Shown one piece after another: positions 1 through 9,157 of a DNA stretch of 64,000 nucleotides. The stretch is from an uncultured Pseudoalteromonas sp. (GTDB taxonomy: Bacteria; Pseudomonadota; Gammaproteobacteria; Enterobacterales; Alteromonadaceae), in contig CANLRB010000003.1 of the NCBI GenBank assembly GCA_947493455.1, forward strand, positions 62,001 to 126,000. Reading direction: 5' to 3'. Below the pieces are notes generated by a model. It ran no database searches. It saw only the letters and a program-made list of their open reading frames with translations, and was not told where the DNA came from. Numbering within the stretch: position 1 is the first letter of the stretch; the number at the start of each line of letters is the position of its first letter. Both the position numbers and the translations under genes were made by a program.

Positions 1-72
1 TTATTTGACAAAACTCTCTGGTGCTGCCGCTAAAGTAGATACCAATTGAAGAATGACAGTAACTTCATAAGC

Positions 73-100
73 TTGACATATATGTTAGGCTTAATAGCAT
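73..100 (+). promoter_or_regulatory. Probable sigma-70 promoter of the GntR gene
   Basis: A perfect -35 hexamer TTGACA at 73-78 is followed after 16 bases by TAGCAT (95-100), a 4/6 match to the -10 consensus. It lies about 45 bases before the ATG of the GntR regulator. The short palindrome CATATATG in the spacer could be an operator, but this is only inference. Confidence 0.45.
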
Positions 101-145
101 AACGTGAGCTATGTTCGTTAGCAGCCATTATAAAAGCGTCAATTT

Positions 146-832
146 ATGTTGTTATACCAAAAAATCCAAAAATATATTCAAACACATATTGCCAATGGAG
201 CGCTCGTTGTTGGTGATAAGTTACCATCGGAGCGCACTTTGCAAGAGCTCTTTAAGTCGACACGCATTACCGTGCGAGAAGCGCTTAATCGGCTTGAAGC
301 AGAAGGGCTGATATATAGCCAAAAACGACGAGGGTGGTTTGTAACACCGAATAAGCTTAAGTGGCACCCCGCGACAAAAGTCAATTTCTATCAGTTAGCA
401 CAAGAACAAGGGTTTACACCGAGTACGCACGTATTGAGTATTAAAGAGCAAAACAATGATGAGTTAACGAGTGCGTTTAACTGTGAGACATTGTATAGCA
501 TTAAACGCGTGCGAAGCCTTGATGGTCGTCCAATTATGTTTGAACACATTAATTGTGACGCGAGTCGCTTTGAAAAACTAGAATCTCAGCCGTTAAATGG
601 TTCAATTACAACGATTATGACCACACACTATCACGTCGATATTATTAAGGAGGAATGCGTCATAAGTGTGACTGTATTACCAGATTCTGTTGCACAGAAT
701 CTAGAAAAAAATAGTGGTGCGCCGTGTTTAAAAGTAATTCGTCAACGCTTTGAGGCAAATGGTGTGTTGGTTGATTATAATATCGAGTATTGGTTGCATG
801 ATGCAATCGAAATGATTGTCGTTGGCCATTAA
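146..832 (+). CDS. GntR-family regulator with UTRA domain (PhnR/HutC subfamily)
   Basis: A 228-residue DNA-binding repressor-type protein. Residues 1-68 form the GntR winged helix, with the typical KLPSERTL segment and a helix-turn-helix around TRITVREALNRLEAEGL. Residues about 85-225 look like the UTRA ligand-binding domain that senses small metabolites. The length is normal for the HutC/PhnR subfamily. It lies tail to tail with phnW, so it is not co-transcribed with it, but GntR/UTRA proteins beside phnW commonly control aminoethylphosphonate use, which makes an aminoethylphosphonate or phosphonoacetaldehyde ligand plausible. The ATG at 146 is the natural start because the winged helix begins immediately. 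It could instead regulate genes lying left of the window. The family call is strong; the ligand is inferred from the neighbour only. Confidence 0.85.
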   Translation: MLLYQKIQKYIQTHIANGALVVGDKLPSERTLQELFKSTRITVREALNRLEAEGLIYSQKRRGWFVTPNKLKWHPATKVNFYQLAQEQGFTPSTHVLSIKEQNNDELTSAFNCETLYSIKRVRSLDGRPIMFEHINCDASRFEKLESQPLNGSITTIMTTHYHVDIIKEECVISVTVLPDSVAQNLEKNSGAPCLKVIRQRFEANGVLVDYNIEYWLHDAIEMIVVGH

Positions 833-844
833 TTAACAATAAAG

Positions 845-875
845 TGTAGGTAGTGGCGTACTACCACTACCTACA
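845..875. terminator. Bidirectional hairpin between convergent genes
   Basis: A perfect 12-bp stem (845-856 with 864-875) with a 7-base loop sits in the 49-bp gap between the convergent GntR and phnW genes. T-rich sequence is modest on both sides, so it probably serves both strands. Confidence 0.7.
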
Positions 876-881
876 TCGTTA

Positions 882-1976
882 TTATAGCCAGAAACGGCTG
901 CGTTCAACGGCTTGCAATAAGCGACTTATGTCGTCAGCGTACACTTCACCAATGTTACCAATACGAAAGCAATCTGCATTTGATACCTTACCAGGGTAGA
1001 TGACAAAACCTTGCTCTTTGAGTGCGGTATAAAATAAATCAAAGTTATAGCGAGTATTGGTGGGCGAATAAAATGAAGTAATAATTGGTGAGTGTAACTC
1101 AATGGGTAATAAAGGCTTAAAACCAAGTGCTTGCATACCTGCGACAAGCAATTCTTGATTCGCTTTATAGCGTTTAAATCGTGCTTTAACGCCGCCTTCT
1201 TGCTCTAATTCAATAAGAGCTTGATAAAATGCGCGAACGACGTGGGTTGGTGACGTAAAGCGCCATTTTCCATTGTGTGCTTCCATGGTACGCCATTGCG
1301 AATAAAGATCTAAACTCAATGACCGCGCTATGCCTTGACTGTTCTCGATAATCGTTTTTTTGACAATTACAAAGCCAAAGCCGGGTACCCCCTGAATACA
1401 TTTGTTAGCAGAGCTTATTAATACATCAATGTGAAGATTAGCAATATCGAGTTCTATACCGCCAAAACTACTCATAGCGTCAACTATAAAGGTTTTGTTG
1501 TATTGTTTTGCTAATACACCAATGTCACTTATAGGATTAAGCATACCGGTCGTAGTTTCACAATGGACCATTGCAATATGCGTGATGGCGTTGTCTTCTT
1601 TGAGCTTATTTTCAACGTCAATGGGATTTGGTAATTCGGTTTCATTTAAATTTAGCACAGTTGCATTTAAATTTAGGTAGTCGGCAATCTCGGCAATCCG
1701 TTTGCCATAGGCGCCATTATTGATGATCAGTAATTTGTGGTTTTTAGAAATTAAGCTCCCTAATGCAGATTCCACACTTGCTGTGCCACTTCCTTGCATC
1801 AATACACTTGTGTAGTCGGTGCTGCTACTCGCGATAGCCACAATTTTAGCGCGAATGGCTTGGACAATGTTAATGTTATAGTCGTCATCCCAAGTACACC
1901 AGTCTTTAAGCATCGCATTTTTGACGGTTTCACTGGTCGATAGCGGGCCGGGCGTTAATAACAAGTATTTATTCAT
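882..1976 (-). CDS. phnW: 2-aminoethylphosphonate--pyruvate transaminase
   Basis: A PLP-dependent class V aminotransferase that converts 2-aminoethylphosphonate plus pyruvate to phosphonoacetaldehyde plus alanine, the first step of aminoethylphosphonate breakdown. The 364-residue length matches PhnW. The N-terminal [10 protein letters not shown] motif, the glycine-rich [10 protein letters not shown] segment (60-69) and the PLP lysine in the [15 protein letters not shown] motif (Lys192) are all present and typical of PhnW rather than of the related serine-glyoxylate transaminases. The gene starts at ATG and is alone on its strand: no phnX, phnA/phnY or oxygenase pair lies within the window. 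The next step must be encoded left of the window or elsewhere. The convergent UTRA regulator supports the phosphonate assignment. Confidence 0.9.
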   Translation of the reverse strand: MNKYLLLTPGPLSTSETVKNAMLKDWCTWDDDYNINIVQAIRAKIVAIASSSTDYTSVLMQGSGTASVESALGSLISKNHKLLIINNGAYGKRIAEIADYLNLNATVLNLNETELPNPIDVENKLKEDNAITHIAMVHCETTTGMLNPISDIGVLAKQYNKTFIVDAMSSFGGIELDIANLHIDVLISSANKCIQGVPGFGFVIVKKTIIENSQGIARSLSLDLYSQWRTMEAHNGKWRFTSPTHVVRAFYQALIELEQEGGVKARFKRYKANQELLVAGMQALGFKPLLPIELHSPIITSFYSPTNTRYNFDLFYTALKEQGFVIYPGKVSNADCFRIGNIGEVYADDISRLLQAVERSRFWL

Positions 1977-2147
1977 TCTATTTTTCCAATCTGGTATAGT
2001 CCAGTTTATTTAACCACAAAATACGCTTCAGAATATGAAAGTTAAGTGACAAATATAAATGTAGGTAATTGACTTGGATAAATATTAATGAACAATAGAG
2101 TGGCAGAAAATGAATGCTTTTGGACAATGTAAACGGTTGGGTATTTA

Positions 2148-2594
2148 ATGAAATTTGCACAAGTGAATCGCGATGATATCCCGATAGAATTGCTGCTTGA
2201 AGCGGATCCCGCAAAAGAACGTATAACAGTGTATTTGTCCCGGTCGGTTTGTTACGGCGTTTTTGATAATGATTTGCTTGTTGCAACATGCATTGTTGAA
2301 TCTAAAACAAACGCGATTGCCGAAATTCATAATGTTGCTGTGTTGCCAACAGAGCAAAGAAAAGGTGTTGGCACTAAACTGCTTACATTTGTGTTATCGG
2401 AGTTGACTCAAAATGGGGTTCGTCGTGTTGAACTTGGTACAGGCTCGTTTGGTTATCAACTTACTTATTATCAAAGACTTGGCTTTCGAGTAGAGTCGGT
2501 GCTAAAAGATTATTTTGTGCAAAATTATGCTGAGCCGATTTATGAAAACGGTATTCAACACTATGATATGCTTTGGCTTTATAAAAAACTTTGA
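2148..2594 (+). CDS. GNAT-family N-acetyltransferase
   Basis: A 148-residue single-domain acetyltransferase expected to move an acetyl group from acetyl-CoA to an amine. The acetyl-CoA motif A is clear: AVLPTEQRKGVGTKLL (about 64-79) with the Q/R-x-x-G-x-G loop at 70-75. The later YYQRLGFRVES segment is the usual C-terminal GNAT strand. It stands alone, divergent from phnW with a 171-bp gap. The substrate cannot be told from the sequence. Confidence 0.8.
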   Translation: MKFAQVNRDDIPIELLLEADPAKERITVYLSRSVCYGVFDNDLLVATCIVESKTNAIAEIHNVAVLPTEQRKGVGTKLLTFVLSELTQNGVRRVELGTGSFGYQLTYYQRLGFRVESVLKDYFVQNYAEPIYENGIQHYDMLWLYKKL

Positions 2595-2812
2595 TTTTAA
2601 ATACTTAGGTGAATGCTTTTTGGCGTTAACAGATTATATGTTGTTTCATAAACATAGAGAAAAATGAACTTAAATCTGTATTTATCTAACGTTGGTTTGA
2701 TGCATTTCTATGGTTAAGAGAATTTATTCGTTATTTGGCGAAGCAATGGACATTTCACCGCAGCACATTTACTTTATCTAATTAATTTTAAAACGTATTT
2801 GGAGTTATTTTG

Positions 2813-3262
2813 GTGCTTAGATTTATCGCTTTCGCACTTTTGTTGGTTATTGCATCGCCCGTTCTCGCGATACAAGTATTAGAGTGTGCAGCATCAAGCG
2901 TAAAAATTGAAGTGATGGAAAGTGATGTTAGAAAGTCATCGCCTGTTGTTCAATTGACTGTTTCGCTGGCAAAGTCGCAAACCATACTGCGCTATCATGA
3001 TATTGACTTTATTGGTGCACAATGCGTAAAAGACGCACACGGAAAAGAAAAAGTGCTCTATCAAGCACACTGTGGTGGCAGTGGTTGTTATGATTTAGAT
3101 AACTGGGGCATTATTGATGCCAAAACACTCAATGTGGAGCTTGTGCCAAGAAAGCACAATGCGCAGATTGCAAAAGAGATTCTCGGCCGAAACCAACTCA
3201 AAATAAAAGATAAATTAGTGGTTTTTAAAGAAGCTGAAAAGCTCGGGCTTGCAGCCTATTAA
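2813..3262 (+). CDS. Small exported protein of unknown function
   Basis: I do not recognise this about 149-residue protein. It starts with a clear signal peptide: a hydrophobic stretch LRFIAFALLLVIASPVLA ending in an A-x-A-like site. The mature part has four cysteines (near residues 22, 68, 86 and 91 counting from the GTG), two of them in a HCGGSGCYD segment that could form a disulphide in the periplasm. The GTG at 2813 is preferred because a GGAG box (2801-2804) lies 8 bases before it; a TTG at 2810 is also possible. The flanking spacers of 218 and 73 bp suggest a monocistronic gene. Confidence 0.6.
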   Translation: MLRFIAFALLLVIASPVLAIQVLECAASSVKIEVMESDVRKSSPVVQLTVSLAKSQTILRYHDIDFIGAQCVKDAHGKEKVLYQAHCGGSGCYDLDNWGIIDAKTLNVELVPRKHNAQIAKEILGRNQLKIKDKLVVFKEAEKLGLAAY

Positions 3263-3335
3263 TTCCTTTTATTAGCGCGTTTTTATGTGTTTGGTTTTAA
3301 TCGGTGTGAAGGGGTCGCTTGTATATGCCAATCAG

Positions 3336-3722
3336 TTACTCTTTATGCAAGATGAATCCATATTGACGTAAATGAGCCGAGACATTTTGTTCACAAGTGC
3401 ATTTATACAAAGGGACTCCGGCATTTTCGATATGATGCTGTATGTGGTTTCCTTGTTCGGGGTTATCAACCAGCCAACATTCAACCTGTTGATTGTTTCT
3501 TGCTAACTGAATTGTTTTATTGTGCTTAAAGTTAATGACGTCATCTGACACGCGCCAGCCACGTAAATCGGCGACGAGGGCCCAGCTTTCATTACGTATC
3601 GTTGAAATCACTTCATCAAGACGCGTTAAGTAGGCGATGTCGGCTTGCATATTCCAGTCTCCTGATATGGTCGCGACAACAATATTTTCGAGCAATTCTA
3701 CTTTGTATGTTGGCTGGATCAT
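3336..3722 (-). CDS. Hypothetical protein, STAS/SpoIIAA-like fold suspected
   Basis: A 128-residue cytoplasmic protein without signal peptide or membrane segment. The pattern of a strand (YKVELLENIVVATISGDW), a long helix and then a strand ending WALVADLRGWRV is reminiscent of STAS/SpoIIAA-like proteins in marine gammaproteobacteria, but there is no decisive motif. The frame stays open upstream to a TTG at 3764; the ATG at 3722 is preferred because the recognisable fold starts there and an AG-rich stretch precedes it. It is convergent with the small exported protein to its left. Confidence 0.55.
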   Translation of the reverse strand: MIQPTYKVELLENIVVATISGDWNMQADIAYLTRLDEVISTIRNESWALVADLRGWRVSDDVINFKHNKTIQLARNNQQVECWLVDNPEQGNHIQHHIENAGVPLYKCTCEQNVSAHLRQYGFILHKE

Positions 3723-4069
3723 AAGTTCTACTTCGTTGGCAGCAATAAAGCGTCGATATGACAATGCTTAACTACTTTCAATCTCTATCCATAAATTGTT
3801 TACCATATATTTAAATTATAGGTTGTCCATTCTGTCTACAAGTAAAATTCGCAGGCATTTTAATTTGTTTATTATTTTAAAAGCACCTATCACGTTTTAA
3901 ACGAACAGGTAGAGTTTAATTAATGAATTGAAAAATAAAATTTAAATTATGAGGAATAAGACAAAGAGTTTGACTATCTTTAACAAGTATCAATAACAAC
4001 ATAAATGACACATTGTGTTGCATAACACGGACAGTGCGGATCAGTGAGTCGAAATTCGGTAGCCTTGTT
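3723..4069. other. AT-rich intergenic region
   Basis: A 347-bp AT-rich gap between divergent genes. A TTGACT hexamer near 3969 could be a -35 element for the chemoreceptor, but no convincing -10 follows it. I see no repeat, RNA gene or further coding potential. Confidence 0.5.
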
Positions 4070-5941
4070 ATGAAATTTGTTTATAAAGTTGCAATCGCTT
4101 CATCGTTAATTTTACTTGTCACTATTGCTGTTTTGGGCACCTTGCAATATCTCAGTGTCAAAGCTCGCTTGCAAGTTAAAATGGAAGAGAGCATCCAAGA
4201 TATTGTACACGGGGTTAAAAACACTGTGGCGTCTGAGTTAAACGGCAAGAAAGGGATCGCAAGTTATGCCACATCTCTTGCGCAGCGTGACCCAACTCAT
4301 CAAAACATTACAAATGTTATTCGCGTGCCTGACATTAAAAAAGAATTTTTGCTTATTGGCGGCGGTTACGAATCAGATGGTTCTAACTTTAAGAGTGATC
4401 CTGATTGGGATCCAGGGGCAACTTGGGACCCACGTGTGCGCCCTTGGTATATTAAAGCAAAACAAGAACGAGCACTTATTATTACAGAGCCTTATGCGGA
4501 TTCCGCAACGGGTGAAATACTGATTTCGGTGGCTACACCGCTGTTACAATCAGGCCAATTTTTAGGCGCTATTTTCTTTGATTTAAGTTTATCTGGGCTA
4601 TCTGATCTCGTTAACCGTGTGAAACTATTTGATGCTGGATATATTTTTATTGTGTCAGAAACGGGTGTGGTTATCGCGCATCCTGAAACTAATTATAATG
4701 GTAAAAATATGCGCGAATTTTTACCTAATACGCGTATTCAAACCAATACTATTGACCATCCTATCATCGATGGCAATGAATACAATCTGCGCTTTGCAAA
4801 AATACCGGATCAAGACTGGTATATTGGCGTGTTACTCGATGAGAAAATTGCCTATAAAGCGGTAGCCGATATGCGCAATCAAGTGATTATTTTTAGTATT
4901 GTGGCATTGCTTGCAAGCGTCACGCTATTGCTGTTATTGCTCAATCGTTTGCTTACGCCGCTCAATGCGCTCAACAATGCAATTCAAAATATAGCGTCGG
5001 GTGAGGGGGATTTAACCAAACGGTTATCGACTAATTCTGACCAAGAATTTGCACAGTTGGCACACGGTTTTAATCAATTTACCGTAAACCTACAAGAAAA
5101 CGTTAAATTGTTAAAATCGACCGGTGATGATGTGCTCGAAGGGATGCAAGTATCGCAGCAAGGTGTACACGATTCCAACCATGCGATTTCGTCACAATTA
5201 CGAGAAATCGACTTATTGGCAACGGCAATGAATCAAATGGCCGTGACCGCATCAGAAGTTGCAAATAATGCGCAAAGTGCCGCAGCTGCCGCGCAAGAGG
5301 CTGATAGTGCGACACAAACCGGGGTCGGAATTGTCGAGCAAACGACTGAGCTGATTGGCTCGTTATCAACACGTATTGAAGATGCCGTGTCTAATGTGGA
5401 AATACTTGAAAAAGCGACCAATAATATTGAAACCGTTTTACAAGTAATTAATGAAATCGCTGAACAAACTAATTTGCTCGCGCTTAATGCGGCAATTGAA
5501 GCGGCAAGAGCGGGTGAGCAAGGACGCGGTTTTGCCGTGGTCGCTGATGAAGTGAGAACGTTGGCGTCTCGTACTCAAGACTCCACAACAGAAATACGTG
5601 CCATGATCGACCAATTGCAATTAGGGGTCAAAACAGTCGTTGATGCGATGAAATCGAGCCAAGGCGCAGCCCAAGAAACCGTTGAGCAAGCGCAAAGCAC
5701 TCAACAAGCGCTCGACAAAATATGTAACGCAATCAACTTGATAAATGATATGAATATACAAATTGCGTCTGCGGCTGAAGAGCAAAGTTCGGTGTCTGAC
5801 GAAATTAACCAAAATACAGTTCGGATCCGTGATATTTCTAATGAAGTGTCGGATTACGCAAAACAAACGAGTGCATCGATTGACTCGCAGGCGAGCAGTA
5901 TTGAAGAGCAAAAGCAAATATTGGATAACTTTAAAGTGTAG
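4070..5941 (+). CDS. Methyl-accepting chemotaxis protein with dCache sensor
   Basis: A transmembrane chemoreceptor of 623 residues. A membrane helix at about 5-25 is followed by a periplasmic double-Cache (dCache_1) sensor, recognised by the [18 protein letters not shown] segment that usually contacts amine or amino-acid-type ligands. A second helix (about 265-290), a HAMP linker ([21 protein letters not shown]) and a long coiled-coil signalling domain follow. The kinase-contact hairpin [20 protein letters not shown] and [15 protein letters not shown] is intact. It has no C-terminal CheR-docking pentapeptide. An upstream TTG in frame (4013) gives 19 non-membrane residues, so the ATG at 4070 is preferred. 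The next two genes, a porin and a binding-protein-like gene, follow closely and may share its function. Confidence 0.92.
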   Translation: MKFVYKVAIASSLILLVTIAVLGTLQYLSVKARLQVKMEESIQDIVHGVKNTVASELNGKKGIASYATSLAQRDPTHQNITNVIRVPDIKKEFLLIGGGYESDGSNFKSDPDWDPGATWDPRVRPWYIKAKQERALIITEPYADSATGEILISVATPLLQSGQFLGAIFFDLSLSGLSDLVNRVKLFDAGYIFIVSETGVVIAHPETNYNGKNMREFLPNTRIQTNTIDHPIIDGNEYNLRFAKIPDQDWYIGVLLDEKIAYKAVADMRNQVIIFSIVALLASVTLLLLLLNRLLTPLNALNNAIQNIASGEGDLTKRLSTNSDQEFAQLAHGFNQFTVNLQENVKLLKSTGDDVLEGMQVSQQGVHDSNHAISSQLREIDLLATAMNQMAVTASEVANNAQSAAAAAQEADSATQTGVGIVEQTTELIGSLSTRIEDAVSNVEILEKATNNIETVLQVINEIAEQTNLLALNAAIEAARAGEQGRGFAVVADEVRTLASRTQDSTTEIRAMIDQLQLGVKTVVDAMKSSQGAAQETVEQAQSTQQALDKICNAINLINDMNIQIASAAEEQSSVSDEINQNTVRIRDISNEVSDYAKQTSASIDSQASSIEEQKQILDNFKV

Positions 5942-5997
5942 TTAGTAATGTTTGAGTGGCTCGCAACCCGTCTACTCTGATTGTGAGGAGTTAGAAA

Positions 5998-7122
5998 ATG
6001 AAATTGTCATATATATCACTTTTTATTTCGCTGTGTTGCTGCCCAGTTTATGCGGATGAGTACCAAGACGAAATCGCGGCAATTAAAAAGCAGTTGGCTG
6101 AGTTACAAAAACGCTTAGCAAAATTAGAAGGGAAAAATCAAGACGCACCTAAGGCGAAAAATTCGGCTAAGTTGACCCCAGAGCAGGTAGCGCCAAAAGC
6201 AGTGAATGAAAAAGGGGATATTAAAGTTTACGCTTCTCTTCGACCGACGTATGGTTACGCCGAACAAGCAGATGATGGATTTTGGGATATTCAAGATGCG
6301 TTGTCGAATGCCGGATTCAAATCGACCTATTCATTTATACCAGGCTGGTCAGCGATTGCCCACGGTGAATGGAGTGTCGATCTCGGTAATAACGGCGATT
6401 TTGGGAAAGCGCGACAGGTTTATGTTGCGCTCTCATCGCCTTACGGACAGATAGGGTTAGGCAAACAGCGACCGGCACAATATACGTTAATCGCGGAATA
6501 CGTGGATTTATTTAATCATCGCAGTAGCCCGTTTGCGTTTGATATGGAGAGCCCGTTTTTTGTTAATAATATGGTGACGTATCAAAAGCAATTTGACCGC
6601 GTTAAATTTATGCTCGGCGCACAATTTGATGGTGAACATAATCAGGATGGAGCCGATTTTATTAATACTGGCTTAGGTTATAGCAATAACGGGCTTCATA
6701 TGTCGGTCACATATTCGAGTAAAGACGTGTTTGACGATAAGAACGTTAAACTCGGCAACACAGATGTGCTCGCGGCGATGATAGCGAAAGACTTTACGGC
6801 GAATTTGTATGGTGCGATGGCCTATCAGGACGTCGACTATAATCATGTGATGTCGCGCAGTGGTTCGACGTTTGATGTGTCACTCGGATATCGGTTTCAT
6901 CCATCATATCGAGCTAAATTGGGCTATTTTGATTTTGATGATGGTCAGTTGAACCTGGAATCACTTAGCCACAATGGGGGAAATATAACACTTGAATGGT
7001 TGCCAAGTGATAACTTGCGTTTTCATTTAGAATATCTGACTAAATCATTTGATATATTGCCAAATTTTTATTCTGTTTCGATGGGGTTTCGGTATGACTA
7101 TTCGCAAATTTGGTCATATTAA
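5998..7122 (+). CDS. Porin-like outer-membrane beta-barrel with coiled-coil N-terminus
   Basis: A 374-residue exported protein. A signal peptide ends at VYA-DE (residue 19). It is followed by a heptad-rich helix (about 22-45, EIAAIKKQLAELQKRLAKLE), which in trimeric porins can reach into the periplasm. The rest has alternating hydrophobic strands and ends in an aromatic residue (SQIWSY), as expected for a barrel recognised by the BAM complex. Segments such as YGQIGLGKQRPAQYTLIAEYVDLF resemble the constriction-loop region of Gram-negative porins. A GAGGAG-like ribosome site precedes the ATG. It sits 56 bp after the chemoreceptor and 12 bp before the binding-protein-like gene, suggesting an operon. 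Confidence 0.75.
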   Translation: MKLSYISLFISLCCCPVYADEYQDEIAAIKKQLAELQKRLAKLEGKNQDAPKAKNSAKLTPEQVAPKAVNEKGDIKVYASLRPTYGYAEQADDGFWDIQDALSNAGFKSTYSFIPGWSAIAHGEWSVDLGNNGDFGKARQVYVALSSPYGQIGLGKQRPAQYTLIAEYVDLFNHRSSPFAFDMESPFFVNNMVTYQKQFDRVKFMLGAQFDGEHNQDGADFINTGLGYSNNGLHMSVTYSSKDVFDDKNVKLGNTDVLAAMIAKDFTANLYGAMAYQDVDYNHVMSRSGSTFDVSLGYRFHPSYRAKLGYFDFDDGQLNLESLSHNGGNITLEWLPSDNLRFHLEYLTKSFDILPNFYSVSMGFRYDYSQIWSY

Positions 7123-7134
7123 GCGTTGGCAGAT

Positions 7135-7917
7135 ATGTTAGAAAAATCGTTTAGCTGGTTTAGAACCATCGTATTAGCATTGATTTTTGTGAGTACACAG
7201 ACTAATGCACTACAAAGTCAAAAAATTCGAATTATTACAGATGATGATTATCCGCCGTATAGCTATGTTGAGAACGGGCGTTTAAAAGGTCTATATATTG
7301 ATTTGATGAGGCGAGTATCACTCGAATTAGGGCCATCACTCGATATTAAGTTGATCCCCGTGCCATGGAAACGTGCGTTAAAAGAAATTGAGCTCGGCAC
7401 TGAATTTGCAATTTTACCGCCGTACCGGCACGTGGAATCGAGGCCATTTATTTCGCATTATTCAAAATCGATTGGTATTGAGGAGATTGTTGTTTTTTGC
7501 CATAACAGTATCGACTTAAATGATTACTTTAATATTGCCAATGAGGTATCTACTCCGCTTCGATTGGGCATTAACTCTGGTTATTTAATTCTAAATTTTA
7601 AATACCAAATCGCGGTCAAAAATGGTCGCATTATACTCGAAGAAAATAAGAGCACGCTGCATAATATAGAAAAGTTACTTATGCGTCGTATTGACTGTTA
7701 TATCAATGATCGTAAATCCATTACTAAAGCGTTTGAGATGAGTGAAATCGCTAACCCAAATACCGACACATCTCAATTTAGTGTGACGGAAATTATTTCC
7801 TCACATTCGGCGCATGTTGGTTTTTCACGTGCATATTTGACTAATAACCCATCAAAAATTGAACTCATTAATAAGATTAATGACGCAATCACAAAAGTGA
7901 TGACTGTTTCAGAATAG
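7135..7917 (+). CDS. Exported solute-binding-like protein (SBP_bac_3 type)
   Basis: A 260-residue periplasmic protein of the amino-acid-binding (family 3) fold. The signal peptide runs to TQTNA. The mature N-terminus has the characteristic IRIITDDDYPPYSYVENGRLKGLYIDLMRRV pattern (substrate pocket and first lobe) and a WKRALKEIELG helix. No ABC permease or ATPase is next to it, so it may be a sensor or scavenging partner rather than a transporter subunit; such orphans are common in Alteromonadales. The ATG at 7135 was chosen over a TTG at 7126. Only 12 bp separate it from the porin gene, so it probably shares its transcript. A similar orphan is found at 45165-45944. Confidence 0.75.
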   Translation: MLEKSFSWFRTIVLALIFVSTQTNALQSQKIRIITDDDYPPYSYVENGRLKGLYIDLMRRVSLELGPSLDIKLIPVPWKRALKEIELGTEFAILPPYRHVESRPFISHYSKSIGIEEIVVFCHNSIDLNDYFNIANEVSTPLRLGINSGYLILNFKYQIAVKNGRIILEENKSTLHNIEKLLMRRIDCYINDRKSITKAFEMSEIANPNTDTSQFSVTEIISSHSAHVGFSRAYLTNNPSKIELINKINDAITKVMTVSE

Positions 7918-8034
7918 CATTTTTCGTTTTTTTTAGTCAATTAAATCAATGGCTTTAGAAATTTTTAGATAACTTTAATTGGCTTTTAGTGAGGTGTGCT
8001 TGGCATAAAGAAAATAAATTCAAAAGGAGTATTT

Positions 8035-9156
8035 ATGCCTTCATTCAATTCTCGCGTTTTTATCGGGGTAACTTTATTTTGCGCTGTTTTAGTGCTTGTG
8101 GTGACTTCAATTTGGCTCTACACAAAACAACACAGTCCGCTCATTGCGGTGATCCATACCATGGTCGGTTTCACACTCATCATCGTGGTTCTTTGGCATA
8201 TTATAAAAAATATTACCCCGTTAAAAGGCTATTTGAATCCAATTAAAAAATATGCGGCAAAGTACTCGGTTTCGATGCCCTTTGGCGTTGCTACTGTTAC
8301 CTATCTTGTGCTTTCGCCGTTTTTATCATTGCCACCAGCGCAGCAGGTCTATTTACTTGGTCAAACGTTAAAAGCGACAGACAAAAAAGAGCAAGATGCA
8401 GAACTCAAGTATGTTGAACGCACGGTTAAAAATGACGACGCGACCGGTCAAATGATCACGCTTGAACTAAAAAAGGGGCCTTATTTTATGTGGCCGCAAT
8501 ATGCGTTTTGGTTAGAGACGTTAGAAGGTGACTTTGTACAACCTTTATATGTGACAAACGCGATTGCCACGAACAACTTTACTAACAAGGTAACTGTAAG
8601 AGATGGCGCACAAGTTTTTGACTCCCATTTATTTATTGGTGAAAATGCCTTAGGCGATAGTGTTTTAGAAAGCGGCTTGGAGCCCGAGAGTAAGGATACC
8701 CGAATGCGACCCGAATCATTGCCCGTGTTTTTACATCAGTTGGGAGTGACTGCCACTAATGGTTATTATGTACCAACCGACAGCCAATTAGAGATTGACG
8801 GGTACAGTGGTGCAACGATGATGGAAAATTTTATATATTCGATTCAATTGCCTGCTAAACTCACTGGCAAATATCGTGTGCGTTTTGAAGTGAACCATTC
8901 GTTTGATTACAACACGTATTATTCAAGCGATCGCTTCCCCGATGATGCGATTTATTCAGGGGATGGGTTTTCCGCGCAACCATCAGTTGTATACCAAGCA
9001 ATTATTGATTTTGACAAACCAAATGAACTCAATCAAATGACACTGGTAGGTCGAGGCCATCACTCTGGGCGAAATGGTGAGCTTTATAAAGACCTCAATA
9101 ACCTGACCACCGCATTGCAACTCGTTGATCGTGTGTTAGTGAGTACCAAACTTTAA
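8035..9156 (+). CDS. Membrane protein with DUF4405-like haem-type helices and a periplasmic domain
   Basis: A 373-residue protein whose first about 105 residues form three membrane helices. The second contains His41 and His55, 14 residues apart (IHTMVGFTLIIVVLWHIIKN), the spacing and context seen in DUF4405/cytochrome-b-like helices that ligate haem. The remaining about 260 residues are soluble, with no cysteines or recognised motif, and probably face the periplasm. The ATG at 8035 follows an AAAAGGAG ribosome site and is preferred to an earlier TTG. I infer a redox-linked membrane protein; the exact function is unknown. It is convergent with the CadC-like regulator and separated from it by one base. 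Confidence 0.55.
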   Translation: MPSFNSRVFIGVTLFCAVLVLVVTSIWLYTKQHSPLIAVIHTMVGFTLIIVVLWHIIKNITPLKGYLNPIKKYAAKYSVSMPFGVATVTYLVLSPFLSLPPAQQVYLLGQTLKATDKKEQDAELKYVERTVKNDDATGQMITLELKKGPYFMWPQYAFWLETLEGDFVQPLYVTNAIATNNFTNKVTVRDGAQVFDSHLFIGENALGDSVLESGLEPESKDTRMRPESLPVFLHQLGVTATNGYYVPTDSQLEIDGYSGATMMENFIYSIQLPAKLTGKYRVRFEVNHSFDYNTYYSSDRFPDDAIYSGDGFSAQPSVVYQAIIDFDKPNELNQMTLVGRGHHSGRNGELYKDLNNLTTALQLVDRVLVSTKL

Positions 9157-9157
9157 C

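Noticed and set aside
1-88. Short open stretch on the minus strand ending in TAA at 1-3 (AYEVTVILQLVSTLAAAPESFVK-like)
   Set aside because: Only about 28 codons, bounded by a stop near 86-88 and with no start codon or ribosome site; at most a decayed gene remnant, not supportable.
882-1976. Alternative call as serine-glyoxylate or alanine-glyoxylate transaminase
   Set aside because: The [10 protein letters not shown] start, [10 protein letters not shown] and [15 protein letters not shown] motifs are the PhnW pattern.
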